A stretch of 64,000 nt of DNA from Schaalia radingae (GTDB lineage: Bacteria > Actinomycetota > Actinomycetes > Actinomycetales > Actinomycetaceae), in assembly GCF_900106055.1 (NCBI RefSeq), contig NZ_LT629792.1:806001-870000 (forward strand), read 5' to 3'. This document shows positions 37,494 to 47,707 of the stretch, piece after piece. The notes beneath the pieces are model-generated. The model did not search any database. It saw nothing but the letters and a program-made list of their open reading frames with translations, and was not told the origin of the DNA. Position 1 is the first letter of the stretch. Each line of letters opens with the position of its first letter. A program made the translations under genes and the position numbers.

Positions 37494-37877
37494 TTAAATG
37501 TTCGTGAGGCGATCTCCCAGCGTCAGCCTACTTTCGGTCAGGCATTCCTCGATGATGTCGTGAAGACTAGCAAACTCCGATGTGTCGAGATCATTCAGGT
37601 CCTCACCGGTTTCGCGGATCACTTTCATCAGTTGGCCATATGCCAGGCAGCTTGCGAACGTGAACTCTCGTAGTGCGTCTCGCAGCGCGATCGCTGCAAG
37701 TGTCTGTTCGACCTGGTCGTCAGCAGCCTTATGGCGCAGCATGCTCGCCAGCCACCCGGCTAAGGTTTGGTACAGCATCCACAATGTGGCCTCATCTTCG
37801 TCGGCGTTCTCACGGAACGCGCCGAGGGCATCGTAGAGCTTGACAGCTAGTGCGTGAACGTCAGTGAACTGGTTCAT
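37494..37877 (-). CDS. Small hypothetical protein between two tRNAs
   Basis: A 127-residue, mainly helical acidic protein (DVHALAVKLYDALGAFRENADEDEAT, TLAAIALRDALREF, HDIIEECLTESRLTLGDRL). The ATG at 37877 has a GAGGAG site, which argues for a real gene. It has no membrane helix or known motif that I can identify. It lies antisense between tRNA-Asn and tRNA-Met, a common site for insertion of small cargo genes, but I see no attachment site repeats. Confidence 0.55.
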   Translation of the reverse strand: MNQFTDVHALAVKLYDALGAFRENADEDEATLWMLYQTLAGWLASMLRHKAADDQVEQTLAAIALRDALREFTFASCLAYGQLMKVIRETGEDLNDLDTSEFASLHDIIEECLTESRLTLGDRLTNI

Positions 37878-38025
37878 GAGTAGACTCCTCTGAATGATTG
37901 GGGTAAGGCAGCGACTGGTCCGTTTTGCGTTCCTGTCATCGTGGTGCACAGTATGACCCACACCACTGGCATTTGCGTTCAGGCGCGATTCGCTTTCGAA
38001 GCCTTAAAGCGGTTAGGCTAGATCT

Positions 38026-38099
38026 GCCCTGATAGCTCAGTCGGTTAGAGCAGCGGACTCATAATCCGTTTGTCCCGGGTTCGAGCCCCGGTCGGGGCA
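38026..38099 (+). tRNA. tRNA-Met (CAT), elongator or Ile2-type
   Basis: A 74-nt cloverleaf: acceptor GCCCTGA with TCGGGGC, bases T8 A9, D stem GCTC/GAGC, anticodon stem GCGGA/TCCGT with CAT at 38060-38062, T arm with GTTCGAG. The discriminator is A and no CCA follows (ACCG). A CAT anticodon can be elongator Met or, if lysidine-modified, Ile2; sequence features here do not settle it. Confidence 0.9.
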
Positions 38100-38239
38100 C
38101 CGCAGAATCACAACGACAAGCGCCTGCCCCGACGGTGATGGGATACGCATACTAGGCCCCCAACTGGACGCCGCGCATGACAGGCGAAAAATGCGCGGGC
38201 AGGTATCACGCACACCGCAATACGTGAGGGACAGAAACG

Positions 38240-39370
38240 TTACTGCTTTAAGGCTGCATCGAGGGCGTCTGACATGTCAGCACTGCCCGATGCGGCTCCT
38301 GCCACAATGTCAGCGGCCAGGCTGCGCACCCCCAGAGCGCGCACATCCGCATCGGCGGAATCAACCAGAGTCAGATCCGTTGCCAGCATCAACGCATCCA
38401 GTGACTGAGGTGACGACTCTTCCAGATGGCACCGGAACTCGCGCGTATCGTCCACGCCAGCGTTGAGGACAACTCGCGTGCGTTCCAACAATCGATCCAC
38501 CGTGGCAGATGCGTCAGCGATCCCCTCGCCCTCCACCTGGAGGGCAGGAAGAGTCTGACCGACACAGTCCCATACGCGCACCGCATTGGACACGTCAGCA
38601 TCTTCAGTGAAGTCGCGTTGATCGCTGTGCATGCCCTGGTCAGCGGGTGCCAGGTGCGCAAAGAGGACGGTGCCTGTGTCGACAGGCGCAACCTCCTGGG
38701 CATCCAAAATTCCCTGAGCCGCGCGCATCACGCCATCACGAGCAGACCCGCCCGCAGAATCCCCGAAAGTCCGAGCCGCAATCCGTTTCGCCAGTACCAG
38801 CACACTTGATGCGCCCTCACCGTAATCAACGCCCACAACCGCACCGAGCGTGGTCGCATCCGCCAGGCGCGCCGCCGCGACCCTGGAAAGTATGCGCGCA
38901 TCGGCATCACTGAGCAGGGCAGGATCAGCGACGGATGACAAGTCGCGTACAGCACAGGCCGCCATCCAGGCGACGAATGCATCCGCTGCAACGGGAGCCT
39001 CAGCGATCGGATCGGGCAAGTCAGCGCCCTCAGGGGCACCATCAGGCCACGGATCCCATACGCCTCCCAGTGACTCGACTCGCTGCGCGGCACGGTCGGC
39101 CACATCGCGCCACGCCTTCTGGCACGGCTCACACTGTCCGGCCAGATCAGCGAGCTCGTTGGCGCGAGCGGCAATTGCCCAATCCGCGCGAACAGCACGA
39201 TCGCGCACCAGCTGGGGCGCTGTCAGCTCAGGCAGTGAGCCCTGCGCCGATTCCAGGTGAACCCCGCAGCCCGTGAGTGTCACGGCGATGGCAGCTATCG
39301 CGGCGCTTGCGCACGTCGCCCTCGCCAAATGGTAAAACGAGTGGCGGTGCAGGCTGGAGGAAAACTTCAC
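38240..39370 (-). CDS. Secreted lipoprotein, DUF4439-like (rimP-divergent)
   Basis: A 376-residue predicted lipoprotein. From the GTG at 39370 the signal peptide ends in the lipobox LTGC (Cys35). The rest is Ala/Asp-rich and helical (WAIAARANELADLAGQCEPC, VAADAFVAWMAACAVRDLS), resembling the DUF4439 ferritin-like proteins divergent from rimP in other Actinobacteria. Function is unknown. The start codon has no clear ribosome site. It ends 140 bp from the tRNA, and that gap (38100-38239) shows no gene. Confidence 0.6.
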   Translation of the reverse strand: MKFSSSLHRHSFYHLARATCASAAIAAIAVTLTGCGVHLESAQGSLPELTAPQLVRDRAVRADWAIAARANELADLAGQCEPCQKAWRDVADRAAQRVESLGGVWDPWPDGAPEGADLPDPIAEAPVAADAFVAWMAACAVRDLSSVADPALLSDADARILSRVAAARLADATTLGAVVGVDYGEGASSVLVLAKRIAARTFGDSAGGSARDGVMRAAQGILDAQEVAPVDTGTVLFAHLAPADQGMHSDQRDFTEDADVSNAVRVWDCVGQTLPALQVEGEGIADASATVDRLLERTRVVLNAGVDDTREFRCHLEESSPQSLDALMLATDLTLVDSADADVRALGVRSLAADIVAGAASGSADMSDALDAALKQ

Positions 39371-39439
39371 GGTGTCATCATCGCATGCGCATGTGGCTAA
39401 ACTAGTGAATATTGGCGTGTCGTTCGGAAGGAAGAAACT

Positions 39440-39943
39440 GTGGCACAACCCGCTCAGCCAGTAGATCAGGATCTGATCAGGCGCATACTGGAGCCCGTCG
39501 TCGCCACGTGCGGACTCATCATCGATCAGATCGAGGTCGTCGGCCCCCAGGCGCGTCCGATTGTGCGCATCAGCGTGGATTACGGTGAGGACACGTCTGC
39601 AGACTCCTACGAGTCAGTTGACTCCGACACACTCGCGCAGGTCTCACGAGCCATTTCCTTGGCGATGGATGAGGCCGACCCGATTGACAGTGAATACATT
39701 CTGGAAGTGTCCACACCGGGAGCCGAGCGTGAACTCACGCAGCCGCGGCACTGGCGCAGACAGATCGGACGGCTCATCCGCGTCAAGCTTCGCGACGGGA
39801 CCACCGTTGAGGGGCGACTGTCCGAAGTGGCTGATCAGCAGGTCATTCTGGTGGTCGATGGTGAGCCGGTTACCATTGAATACGACACGATCAAGAAGGC
39901 GCGTCCGCGCGTCGAGCTTGGCACGGGTAAGTCAGACAAGTGA
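39440..39943 (+). CDS. rimP: Ribosome maturation factor RimP
   Basis: A 167-residue RimP: N-terminal domain (DLIRRILEPVVATCGLIIDQIEV, RPIVRISVDYGEDT), the family motif YILEVSTPGAERELTQPRHW and a C-terminal SH3-like barrel. It is needed for 30S maturation. GTG start with an AAGGAAGAAAC site. It heads the rimP-nusA-ylxR-infB operon; nusA follows after 6 bases. Confidence 0.95.
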   Translation: MAQPAQPVDQDLIRRILEPVVATCGLIIDQIEVVGPQARPIVRISVDYGEDTSADSYESVDSDTLAQVSRAISLAMDEADPIDSEYILEVSTPGAERELTQPRHWRRQIGRLIRVKLRDGTTVEGRLSEVADQQVILVVDGEPVTIEYDTIKKARPRVELGTGKSDK

Positions 39944-39949
39944 GGGATC

Positions 39950-41101
39950 ATGGAAATTGACATGACAGCGCTCCGAATGGTGGAGCAGGAAAAAGGTGTA
40001 GATCTCAATACTCTTGTGGACGCGATCGAAGAGGCGCTGCTCAAGGCGTATCACAACATCCCGGGCGCTATCCGCAAAGCTCGCATTGAGATCGACAAGC
40101 GTTCAGGGCGGGTCACCGTCATGGCGACCGAGGAAGACGACGACGGCAACCCGATCGGTGAATTCGATGACACTCCCTCCAACTTTGGGCGCATCGCACA
40201 GGCAACTGCGCGCTCGGTGATCATGCAGCGGCTGCGAGACGCCGACGATCAGAAAGTTCTGGGCGACTTCGCATCCAAGACCGGGCAGATCGTCACCGGC
40301 CTTGTCCAGCAGGCACGTGAACGCCACCTGACGCTGGTGAAACTATCGGACGACTTCGAGGCCGTGCTGCCGGATTCAGAAAAGGTTCCGGGCGAGGAAT
40401 ACCACCACAATGAGCGGATCCGCGCCTACGTCGTGTCGGTTGAACGCACCGAGCGTGGCGCGCGAATCGTCCTGTCACGAACCCACCCCGGCTTGGTGCT
40501 CGGCCTGTTCGAACGCGAGGTTCCTGAGATCCAGCAGGGTCTGGTGGAGATCAAGGCCGTTGCGCGCGAAGCGGGCCACCGCACGAAGATCGCCGTTGCA
40601 GCAACACGTGAAGGTGTCAACGCCAAGGGAGCATGCATTGGGCCGATGGGGTCGCGTGTGCGCTCGGTGATGACTGAGCTGGGTGGTGAAAAGATCGACA
40701 TCGTTGACTGGTCGGCAGATCCTGCTCGTTTCGTGTCCAACGCGCTGTCTCCGGCGCGCGTGAGCCGAGTGGTCGTGCATTCGGTTGAAAATCACACCGC
40801 CACCGCCGTTGTGCCTGACTTCCAGCTCTCACTGGCAATCGGCAAAGAGGGACAAAACGCTCGACTGGCTGCGCGTCTGACAGGTTTCCACATTGATATT
40901 CACTCCGACACGGATGCGGACGGAAAGATGGAGGCGTCACGCTCATCGATGCCTGACATGCCCTATGGAGGTGACGAGGCTGCTAGCGTGTCAGATGTTA
41001 GCGGCACCGACGCATTCGACATCACTGCCGAGGACGAGGACGAGGACGACGTGACCAGTCGCTCACATACAGATTCCAATACGGACGCCGACCTCAGTTA
41101 G
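39950..41101 (+). CDS. nusA: Transcription termination/antitermination factor NusA
   Basis: A 383-residue NusA, with N-terminal RNA-polymerase-binding domain ([22 protein letters not shown]), S1 domain ([21 protein letters not shown]), and two KH domains ([42 protein letters not shown]). The tail is very acidic ([14 protein letters not shown]). The length fits actinobacterial NusA, which lack the enterobacterial AR repeats. Part of the ribosome-linked operon with rimP and infB. Confidence 0.96.
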   Translation: MEIDMTALRMVEQEKGVDLNTLVDAIEEALLKAYHNIPGAIRKARIEIDKRSGRVTVMATEEDDDGNPIGEFDDTPSNFGRIAQATARSVIMQRLRDADDQKVLGDFASKTGQIVTGLVQQARERHLTLVKLSDDFEAVLPDSEKVPGEEYHHNERIRAYVVSVERTERGARIVLSRTHPGLVLGLFEREVPEIQQGLVEIKAVAREAGHRTKIAVAATREGVNAKGACIGPMGSRVRSVMTELGGEKIDIVDWSADPARFVSNALSPARVSRVVVHSVENHTATAVVPDFQLSLAIGKEGQNARLAARLTGFHIDIHSDTDADGKMEASRSSMPDMPYGGDEAASVSDVSGTDAFDITAEDEDEDDVTSRSHTDSNTDADLS

Positions 41102-41121
41102 ACTGGTTGGGCTGGACTAGT

Positions 41122-41436
41122 ATGTGTGCGGTGGAGACGCATGACCATTCAGGCCCGATTCGCACATGTATTGGCTGCCGGCAGCGAGGCGCCCCCTCGA
41201 GCATGGTTCGAATGGTGGCGACTCACGACGGATCCGCACAGGTGGATCCAAAAGGCATCCTGCCAGGTCGTGGTGCGTGGATTCACGCACATGCGACATG
41301 CATGGAGAAGGCCCGCCGACGGCGAGCCCTCGAACATGCATTACGCCTGCCTCACACCGTGGGGGAGGACCAGTGGGATCACCTGATCGACACGATCACA
41401 TTGTCAGCAACGCACCGTGCGTTGGACATCGAGTAA
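41122..41436 (+). CDS. ylxR: YlxR family (DUF448) RNA-binding protein
   Basis: A 104-residue protein with the YlxR signature RTCIGCRQRGAPSSMVRMVA and GRGAWIHAHATCMEKARRRRAL. The family binds RNA and is found between nusA and infB. The ATG at 41122 is used; a TTG at 41107 is upstream. No strong ribosome site is seen for either, so translation may depend on the preceding gene. Confidence 0.9.
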   Translation: MCAVETHDHSGPIRTCIGCRQRGAPSSMVRMVATHDGSAQVDPKGILPGRGAWIHAHATCMEKARRRRALEHALRLPHTVGEDQWDHLIDTITLSATHRALDIE

Positions 41437-41508
41437 TGGAAGCGGGTTGGAAGCTGATGGGCACCCGATGAGTACCCAGCGATGAGCTGCCAGCAAGAAC
41501 GATAAGTC

Positions 41509-41529
41509 CCGTCTCCAGTTCGGAGACGG
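41509..41529 (+). promoter_or_regulatory. Leader hairpin before infB
   Basis: CCGTCTCC (41509-41516) pairs with GGAGACGG (41522-41529) around AGTTC. The stem ends about 7 bases before the ACAGGAG ribosome site of infB, so it may affect initiation or be a processing site. Confidence 0.45.
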
Positions 41530-41546
41530 ATCCGGACAGGAGAATT

Positions 41547-44444
41547 GTGGCAAAGTTGCGTGTACACGAGCTCGCCAAAGAGCTCGGCATTGCCAGCAAA
41601 GAACTCTTGGCGTACCTGCGCGATAGCGGAGAGTTCGTCAAGGCATCAAGCTCGGCTCTGGAACCGCCAGTGGTTCGAGCCGTGCGTGAACACTACGCCT
41701 CCCTTGCGCCTCAGGACACAGAAGAATCCGAGAAGGCGAAGGCACCCAAGAAAACAAGGAAAACGGCTGCGAAGACAACTACTGCGTCTCGTAAGTCGAC
41801 CAGGAAGTCGTCCACTGCGTCCACACCTGCCGACCTGGCACAGCCAGAAAGCAGTGCGGCCAGTGATGATGCGCCGACCGGAAAGTCAGAAAAGAAACCG
41901 GCCAAGGCGCGAGCACCGAAGCCAGGACCGGTAGCGCACGCAGCTGACAAGAAGGCAGCTGCAGCGGCGAAACCGGGACCTCGCGATACTCAGGAATCAG
42001 GCGATGCTCACGCATCGGCACCGGTGTCGTCGGGAGAATCTGGTCCCAAGCCCGGCCCCCAATCCGCCAAGAAAGCATCGGCTTCAGATTCCAAGGCTCA
42101 TGGCCGCCAGTCGGCACCGCGCCCAGGACCTCGTCCCGGCCCGCGCCCTGCTGGGCCACGCCCAGGCAACAATCCCTTCGCATCCACGCAAGGTATGCCT
42201 CGACCTGGTGGAACACGCGGTGGCCAGCGCACCAACAGGCCCGGTGGCCGCGGCACACAAGGTGGCGCTGCGCACACGAACCGCTCCGGCGGTGGCGAGC
42301 ACCGCGCTGAACGCCCGAACCGTTCACGCGGCGGCAACCATCCAAACCCGATGATGATGCCCGATCAGGCACGGTTCGCCAAGCCTGACCGCCCGTCACG
42401 TGGCGGACGTGGACGTTCCAACAATTCACGTCACAACAGCCCAGGAGTCGGCGCACACGCAGGTGCATTTGCGCCCCCGAGCGGTGGCCGTCCCCGTGGC
42501 GGTCGCGGTGGTCGCGGCTCCACACCGGGCGCATTCGGCCGTGGAAGCGGCTCGCGTCGCGGACGCAAGTCCAAGCGTGAAAGGCGGCAGGAATACGAAG
42601 AGCAGAGTGCACCGACAATCGGCGGCGTGAAGATTCCTCGCGGAAATGGCCAGGAGATTCGCATCCGTCAGGGCGCATCCCTGGCTGATCTTGCCGAAAA
42701 GATCGACGTCAATCCGGCAGCATTGGTGACTGTTCTGTTCCACCTCGGTGAAATGGCAACGGCCACGCAGTCACTGGATCAGGACACCTTTGAAACACTG
42801 GGCGACGAACTGGGCTACAACGTCAAGGTCGTTTCCCCAGAAGACGAGGATCGCGAACTGCTTGAGTCCTTCGATATCGACCTTGAGGCCGAAGAACTTG
42901 ATGATGAAGAGCACCTCAAGCCGCGCCCACCGGTCGTCACCGTCATGGGTCACGTCGACCACGGTAAGACGAAGCTGCTGGACGCCATCCGGCACACCGA
43001 CGTCGTCGACACCGAACACGGTGGCATCACCCAGCACATCGGCGCCTACCAGGTCACGGTGGATATGGAGGGCAAGGACCGCCCCATCACATTCATCGAC
43101 ACGCCTGGTCACGAAGCCTTCACCGCTATGCGTGCCCGTGGCGCCAAGGTGACGGACATTGCGATCCTGGTGGTCGCAGCCGATGACGGCGTCATGCCGC
43201 AGACCGTTGAAGCGATCAACCATGCGCAGGCAGCGGACGTGCCGATCGTTGTGGCCGTCAACAAGGTGGATAAGGAAGATGCCAATCCGGATAAGATCCG
43301 CTCCCAGCTCACCGAATACAACCTTGTGGCTGAAGAATATGGCGGCGACGTCATGTTCGTGGACGTGTCCGCCAAGCAGCGCACCGGCATCAGTGACCTG
43401 CTCGAAGCAGTCCTCCTGACAGCGGATGCCGCACTTGACCTGGAGGCAAACCCTGACACCGAGGCGCGAGGCGTCGCCATTGAAGCGAACCTTGACCGTG
43501 GTCGTGGTGCGGTTGCCACCATGCTGGTCCAGCGTGGAACGCTGCGCGTGGGAGACGCCCTCGTTGTGGGATCCGCCTCCGGACGCGTGCGCGCCATGTT
43601 CGACGAGTATGGCAAGGATGTGCAGGAAGCCGGTCCGTCACGACCGGTGCAGGTGATCGGCCTGACATCAGTTCCACGGGCAGGCGACTCCTTCCTTGTG
43701 GCATCCGATGACCGCACCGCCCGCCAGATCGCTGACAAGCGAGAAGCTGCCGAGCGCGCAGCACTGCTGGCCAAGCGTCGCAAGCGCGTCACCCTCGAAG
43801 ACTTCGATAAGGTTCTCAAGGAAGGTGAAGTTGACACCCTCAACCTTGTCATCAAGGGTGACGTGTCCGGTGCCGTTGAGGCTCTGGAAGATTCCTTGCT
43901 GCGTATCGACGTGGGCGACGAAGTTGCCCTGCGGATCATCCACCGCGGCGTCGGAGCCATTACGCAAAACGATGTCAACCTGGCCACCGTCGATAACGCG
44001 GTCATCATCGGCTTTAACGTGCGTCCGGCTGAGCGCGTGGCTGAAATGGCCGACGCGGAAGGCGTGGAGATCAAGTACTACTCGGTCATCTACGCAGCCA
44101 TCGACGATATCGAAGCGGCCCTGAAGGGCATGCTCAAGCCGATTTATGAAGAGGTCGCGCTGGGCACGGCTGAGATCCGCCAGGTCTTCCGCTCCGGCAA
44201 GTTCGGTAACATCGCAGGCTCCATTGTCCGTGACGGCATCATTCGCCGCGGCTCGAAGGCCCGCCTGGTTCGCGACGGTGTCGTGGTTGCTCCCGATTTG
44301 GAGATCGCGTCGCTGCGCCGCGAAAAGGACGATGTCACCGAGGTTCGCGAAGGCTACGAATGCGGTATCACCCTGGGCTTCAAGGACATTGCCGAGGGCG
44401 ACATCATCGAAACGTGGGAAATGAAGGAAAAGGCTCGCGACTAG
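41547..44444 (+). CDS. infB: Translation initiation factor IF-2
   Basis: A 965-residue IF-2. N-terminal IF2_N helix motif ([20 protein letters not shown]), then ~330 residues of low-complexity Ala/Lys/Pro then Gly/Arg-rich sequence ([25 protein letters not shown]), a second IF2_N domain, and the G domain ([20 protein letters not shown]) followed by domains II-IV. It positions fMet-tRNA on the 30S subunit. GTG start with GGAG site. The low-complexity region is typical of the phylum but long here. A terminator follows. Confidence 0.97.
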   Translation: MAKLRVHELAKELGIASKELLAYLRDSGEFVKASSSALEPPVVRAVREHYASLAPQDTEESEKAKAPKKTRKTAAKTTTASRKSTRKSSTASTPADLAQPESSAASDDAPTGKSEKKPAKARAPKPGPVAHAADKKAAAAAKPGPRDTQESGDAHASAPVSSGESGPKPGPQSAKKASASDSKAHGRQSAPRPGPRPGPRPAGPRPGNNPFASTQGMPRPGGTRGGQRTNRPGGRGTQGGAAHTNRSGGGEHRAERPNRSRGGNHPNPMMMPDQARFAKPDRPSRGGRGRSNNSRHNSPGVGAHAGAFAPPSGGRPRGGRGGRGSTPGAFGRGSGSRRGRKSKRERRQEYEEQSAPTIGGVKIPRGNGQEIRIRQGASLADLAEKIDVNPAALVTVLFHLGEMATATQSLDQDTFETLGDELGYNVKVVSPEDEDRELLESFDIDLEAEELDDEEHLKPRPPVVTVMGHVDHGKTKLLDAIRHTDVVDTEHGGITQHIGAYQVTVDMEGKDRPITFIDTPGHEAFTAMRARGAKVTDIAILVVAADDGVMPQTVEAINHAQAADVPIVVAVNKVDKEDANPDKIRSQLTEYNLVAEEYGGDVMFVDVSAKQRTGISDLLEAVLLTADAALDLEANPDTEARGVAIEANLDRGRGAVATMLVQRGTLRVGDALVVGSASGRVRAMFDEYGKDVQEAGPSRPVQVIGLTSVPRAGDSFLVASDDRTARQIADKREAAERAALLAKRRKRVTLEDFDKVLKEGEVDTLNLVIKGDVSGAVEALEDSLLRIDVGDEVALRIIHRGVGAITQNDVNLATVDNAVIIGFNVRPAERVAEMADAEGVEIKYYSVIYAAIDDIEAALKGMLKPIYEEVALGTAEIRQVFRSGKFGNIAGSIVRDGIIRRGSKARLVRDGVVVAPDLEIASLRREKDDVTEVREGYECGITLGFKDIAEGDIIETWEMKEKARD

Positions 44445-44470
44445 TTCGCACTGTGTTTCCTGTCCCATTG

Positions 44471-44516
44471 ACGAGGGTGACCCATCCACTATGTGAGGGT
44501 GGGGCACCCTCGTTTT
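44471..44516 (+). terminator. Intrinsic terminator of the rimP-infB operon
   Basis: ACGAGGGTG (44471-44479) pairs with CACCCTCGT (44505-44513), with a further inner CCCATCC/GGGTGGG pairing, and ends in TTTT (44513-44516). It separates infB from the riboswitch-controlled operon. Confidence 0.8.
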
Positions 44517-44542
44517 ACGTATGACGTGCAGCTGATGGTATG

Positions 44543-44637
44543 GTGAGGGGGCACGGGAGCCCGGACAGGCGGGCTGAGAGGGAAAATTCTCCGACCGTTA
44601 TACCTGAACCAGATCATGCTGGCGTAGGAACGCGGTT
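44543..44637 (+). promoter_or_regulatory. TPP (THI-box) riboswitch
   Basis: The conserved TPP-aptamer elements are present in order: GGGGGCAC, then CTGAGAGG at 44574-44581 (consensus CTGAGA), a linker stem, ACCGTTATACCTGAACC and AGATCATGCTGGCGTAGGAA (consensus GAACCTGATCTGG-TAATGCCAGCGTAGGGAA). It ends about 25-30 bases before the GAGGAG site of the next gene (44661-44666), with no terminator between, which suggests control of translation start. It makes the five genes downstream thiamine-repressed. Confidence 0.93.
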
Positions 44638-44672
44638 TAGTCGTGCGCATTGGTGAGCACGAGGAGCCGCAA

Positions 44673-45827
44673 ATGAATCGAGACGAACAACTCGACATCA
44701 TTAACAATGTGTGGCCACTGATCTCAGATCAGGATGTGGCGGCGCTGGAAGAGCGCCTGGTGGATATGCCGCATCTGGCGGGTGCTTCCGCCCAGTGCCC
44801 GCAGGTCCTCACTCACTCGGCGCGTCCAATGGCCTCGGCGTGTATCGCCCAGCTGGCATGTGGAACACGCGTCTTCATCAAACGCTATGCGCCCCACCTG
44901 ATCAGCGAATACGACCTGTGTGCCAAACATGACTACGTGAACCGGCTTGCCGCAGGCGCCTTCCCGACGCCGCGCTTCTTCACCTTCGATACCGGCAGAA
45001 CATGTCTGACGATGGGCGGATGGGTCTGGGAAGTGAGCGAATGCGCGCCGGGTGAAGACCGTTACCGTGCGACGACCAGCTGGATGCCGCCGTACACACG
45101 CGAAGAGAGCGTGGAAATCGGCCGAGTGGCGGGGCAGCTTCGTCGCGCCTCTGAAAAGATTCCGGCAGTGGTCGCACCGCCCAATCCTTACCAGTCGCGC
45201 ATGGACCTCATGCTGGGTGATCCGTTTGACCGTCTTGAAGCCTGGTGCGAAGCGCACCCCATCGTTGCCAACTATGTGTCCAGAACCGGCCGTGACCTGG
45301 CTGGTGACCTGGCAGTTGTCGCTCCTTTTGCGCGGGCCCTTGAGCCGCTGCGGGAGCGCCCTCGTTACTGGACACACGGGGACCTGCACGTGTCCAACAC
45401 GATGTGGAAGGACACCAGGCAGGGTCCCGTCATCACCAGTGTCTTTGATTTTGGGCTGGCATACGCCAACCCGTCGCTGTTCGATCTGGCACAGCTCATT
45501 GAACGTCACGCGATCGACTGGCTGACCATCACTGAAGGTATCGAAAATGCGTGGCGTCCCCAGGTGGTGCGCGACCTTCTGGACGGGTATGTCAGTCAGT
45601 ACCCACTGATGCGCGAGGAGGCTCGCATGCTCGCGCCGATGGTGGCAGTGTCGAACACCGAGTTCGAACTCGCTGTTATCGAGTATGACCAGCGTGCCCC
45701 GATACCGGGGCGTACGTCGGATTGGGCGTACACGATCGGGATGGATGCTCATCACCGGTGGTTCACCACTGAATCCGGCACTCAATTTATCCGCACAGTT
45801 ACCCAACTAGCAATCGAGAGATCATGA
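44673..45827 (+). CDS. APH-fold phosphotransferase in a TPP-controlled operon (candidate thiamine-pathway kinase)
   Basis: A 384-residue kinase of the aminoglycoside-phosphotransferase/choline-kinase fold. It has the ATP-binding Lys70 in RVFIKRYAP, the catalytic loop HGDLHVSN (residues 235-242) and DFG at 259-261. Being the first gene behind a TPP riboswitch and overlapping the binding-protein gene by four bases (ATGA), it probably phosphorylates a thiamine precursor or thiamine itself, in place of ThiD/ThiK/ThiM, none of which is nearby. The substrate is inferred from context only. GAGGAG precedes the ATG by six bases. Confidence 0.8.
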   Translation: MNRDEQLDIINNVWPLISDQDVAALEERLVDMPHLAGASAQCPQVLTHSARPMASACIAQLACGTRVFIKRYAPHLISEYDLCAKHDYVNRLAAGAFPTPRFFTFDTGRTCLTMGGWVWEVSECAPGEDRYRATTSWMPPYTREESVEIGRVAGQLRRASEKIPAVVAPPNPYQSRMDLMLGDPFDRLEAWCEAHPIVANYVSRTGRDLAGDLAVVAPFARALEPLRERPRYWTHGDLHVSNTMWKDTRQGPVITSVFDFGLAYANPSLFDLAQLIERHAIDWLTITEGIENAWRPQVVRDLLDGYVSQYPLMREEARMLAPMVAVSNTEFELAVIEYDQRAPIPGRTSDWAYTIGMDAHHRWFTTESGTQFIRTVTQLAIERS

Positions 45828-46891
45828 AAACAACCAGGCTTTTGCCCCTCCTCCTCAGCGTCGCCATGCTGGGCGCATGCTCATCAGGCGGATCGTCGGA
45901 TATGTCCTCAGCTGACCAGTCAGGCGCCGACGCCACCGGCCAGTCGGCTTCGCAGGCCTCTGGACAGATGCGTGATGTGTCCGTCATCTTGGACTGGACA
46001 CCGAACACGAATCACACTGGACTGTTCGTCGCCCAGGAAAAAGGCTACTTCGCGGACGCCGGATTGAATGTGGACATCATGGGCTTCTCCAAGTCAGGTG
46101 TTGACGCTGTCCTCAGCGCGAAGGGCGCTGATTTTGGAATCTCGGGAGCAGATGCACTGGCATCGGCTCACGCCGCCAACCTTGGGCTGACGATGGTGCT
46201 GAATATTCAGCAAAAGTCCTCCTATGGCGTGGGAGTTCTGGAAGATTCGGGGATCACCCGTCCAAAAGATCTGGACGGCAAGACAATTGCAGACTACTCG
46301 GGCGATTCGGCCCATATCTCCACCCAGATGATGATTCAGCACGATGGCGGAACAGGCGAATTTGACCGCGTCATTGTGGGCGCGCAGGCGATGGCGGCTC
46401 TGGAATCAGGCCAGGCGGATTTTGCTGAGGTTCTCAGCACGTGGGAGGCAATTGAGGCAGAACTGTCGGGCACCAAGCTGCACATGTTCCAGCCCGCCGA
46501 CTATGACGTTCCCACCACTCCGGCAATGATCGGCATTTCGACGCGCAACGACTTGATCGAATCGGATCCCGACCTTGTCCGCGCCTTCGTGCAGGCAGCA
46601 CAAAAGGGCTACGAGTTCGCCAAGGATAACCCCGATGAAGCGGCGAAAATTCTGGTCGATGCCAACCCACAGGCCAAACTTGATCCCGAACTGGTCACCC
46701 GCAGCCAGGAAATACTCTCCACACAGTATTGGCCTGATTCAAAGGGTGGTGTGGGCTTTGCCGACATTGATCGCTGGAACACCTACCTGGCATTCATTGT
46801 CGAGCAGGGCCTCGTGTATGACGAGAAGGGGACTGCGGTCACCGAACCGATCGCAGCTGACGACATCGTCACCAATGAGTTCGTGAAGTAA
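45824..46891 (+). CDS. thiY: Thiamine-precursor ABC transporter substrate-binding lipoprotein (ThiY/NMT1 family)
   Basis: A 355-residue lipoprotein; signal peptide with lipobox LGAC (Cys19), a Ser/Gln/Ala linker, then a family domain of the NMT1/THI5 type (VILDWTPNTNHTGLFVAQEK, GYFADAGLNVDIM). ThiY members bind pyrimidine precursors such as formylaminopyrimidine or HMP; the TPP riboswitch supports a thiamine-related ligand. It overlaps the kinase gene and is followed by the permease gene after 3 bases. Confidence 0.88.
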   Translation: MKTTRLLPLLLSVAMLGACSSGGSSDMSSADQSGADATGQSASQASGQMRDVSVILDWTPNTNHTGLFVAQEKGYFADAGLNVDIMGFSKSGVDAVLSAKGADFGISGADALASAHAANLGLTMVLNIQQKSSYGVGVLEDSGITRPKDLDGKTIADYSGDSAHISTQMMIQHDGGTGEFDRVIVGAQAMAALESGQADFAEVLSTWEAIEAELSGTKLHMFQPADYDVPTTPAMIGISTRNDLIESDPDLVRAFVQAAQKGYEFAKDNPDEAAKILVDANPQAKLDPELVTRSQEILSTQYWPDSKGGVGFADIDRWNTYLAFIVEQGLVYDEKGTAVTEPIAADDIVTNEFVK

Positions 46892-46894
46892 CAG

Positions 46895-47707
46895 ATGCCC
46901 GCGAGGTACCGCACCGCCGTCTCTGCACGTGAGCGCGACCAACACCACCGGGGCAGTTTCATGCCCGCACTGATGTTTGTGGTGTTGCTCCTGTGCGCGT
47001 GGGAGGTGGCGGTGCGCGCGTTCAACGTCAACGAACGCCTTATGCCGGCGCCCTCGACGATTATCCACGCCGGCTTTGATGATGCGCCCAATGTCTGGGA
47101 AGCCACCAGGATCACCGCCCTTGAAGTTGGCCTGGGAACGGTGCTTGCACTCGTGTGCGGTGTGAGCCTGGCTTTCATCATCTTTGCGATTCGCCCGATC
47201 GGTCGTGTCGCCATCCCTGTTCTCATCATCTCGCAGACCATTCCGGTCGTCGCTATTGCGCCGCTGCTCATTATCTGGTTCGGCTTCGGTATCACGTCGA
47301 AAGTACTGCTGGTCGGATTGTTCGGGCTTTTCCCGATCGTGGTGCCGCTGGCGCGCGGACTGGCATCGCCCAGCAGAGACCAGATTGACGTGGCCACGAC
47401 CTTGGGCGCATCGAAATGGTGGATACTCACGCATGTGCGCATGCCCGCTGCGGCCGCAGTGTTCATGTCCGGGCTACGTATCACCGTCACCTACGGGCCG
47501 GCTACGGCAGCGACTGCTGAGTTTGTCGGAGCGCGCAATGGCTTGGGAATCTACCTGCTGACCGCGCAATCCTCGTTTCGCACCGAGCTGGTCTTTGTCG
47601 GCGCAGCAGTGTTGACGGCGATGACACTGGTGCTGTACGGCGTTGTTGCTCTGGCCGAACGCATTGCGTTTCCCTGGAAAGCGGTGACACATGCTTCACA
47701 TCAATGA
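46895..47707 (+). CDS. thiX: Thiamine-precursor ABC transporter permease (ThiX-like)
   Basis: A 270-residue BPD-type permease of the SsuC/TauC/ThiX group. About six helices; the EAA loop is DVATTLGASKWWILTHVRMP, which contacts the ATPase. The N-terminal ~25 residues are basic. The end overlaps the ATPase gene by 17 bases. Role inferred from operon and riboswitch. Confidence 0.9.
   Translation: MPARYRTAVSARERDQHHRGSFMPALMFVVLLLCAWEVAVRAFNVNERLMPAPSTIIHAGFDDAPNVWEATRITALEVGLGTVLALVCGVSLAFIIFAIRPIGRVAIPVLIISQTIPVVAIAPLLIIWFGFGITSKVLLVGLFGLFPIVVPLARGLASPSRDQIDVATTLGASKWWILTHVRMPAAAAVFMSGLRITVTYGPATAATAEFVGARNGLGIYLLTAQSSFRTELVFVGAAVLTAMTLVLYGVVALAERIAFPWKAVTHASHQ

Noticed and set aside
42004..42600. 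Low-complexity region of infB as a separate repeat element
   Set aside because: It is an in-frame Gly/Arg/Pro-rich linker common in actinobacterial IF-2, not a mobile or structural repeat.
43109..44074. 321-residue frame opposite infB
   Set aside because: A shadow of the IF-2 G domain and domain II, Ser/Arg-rich as expected from reverse-complemented coding sequence.
44724..45806. 360-residue open frame antisense to the APH-fold kinase
   Set aside because: It is the reverse shadow of a gene with intact kinase motifs and has no ribosome site or recognisable sequence of its own.
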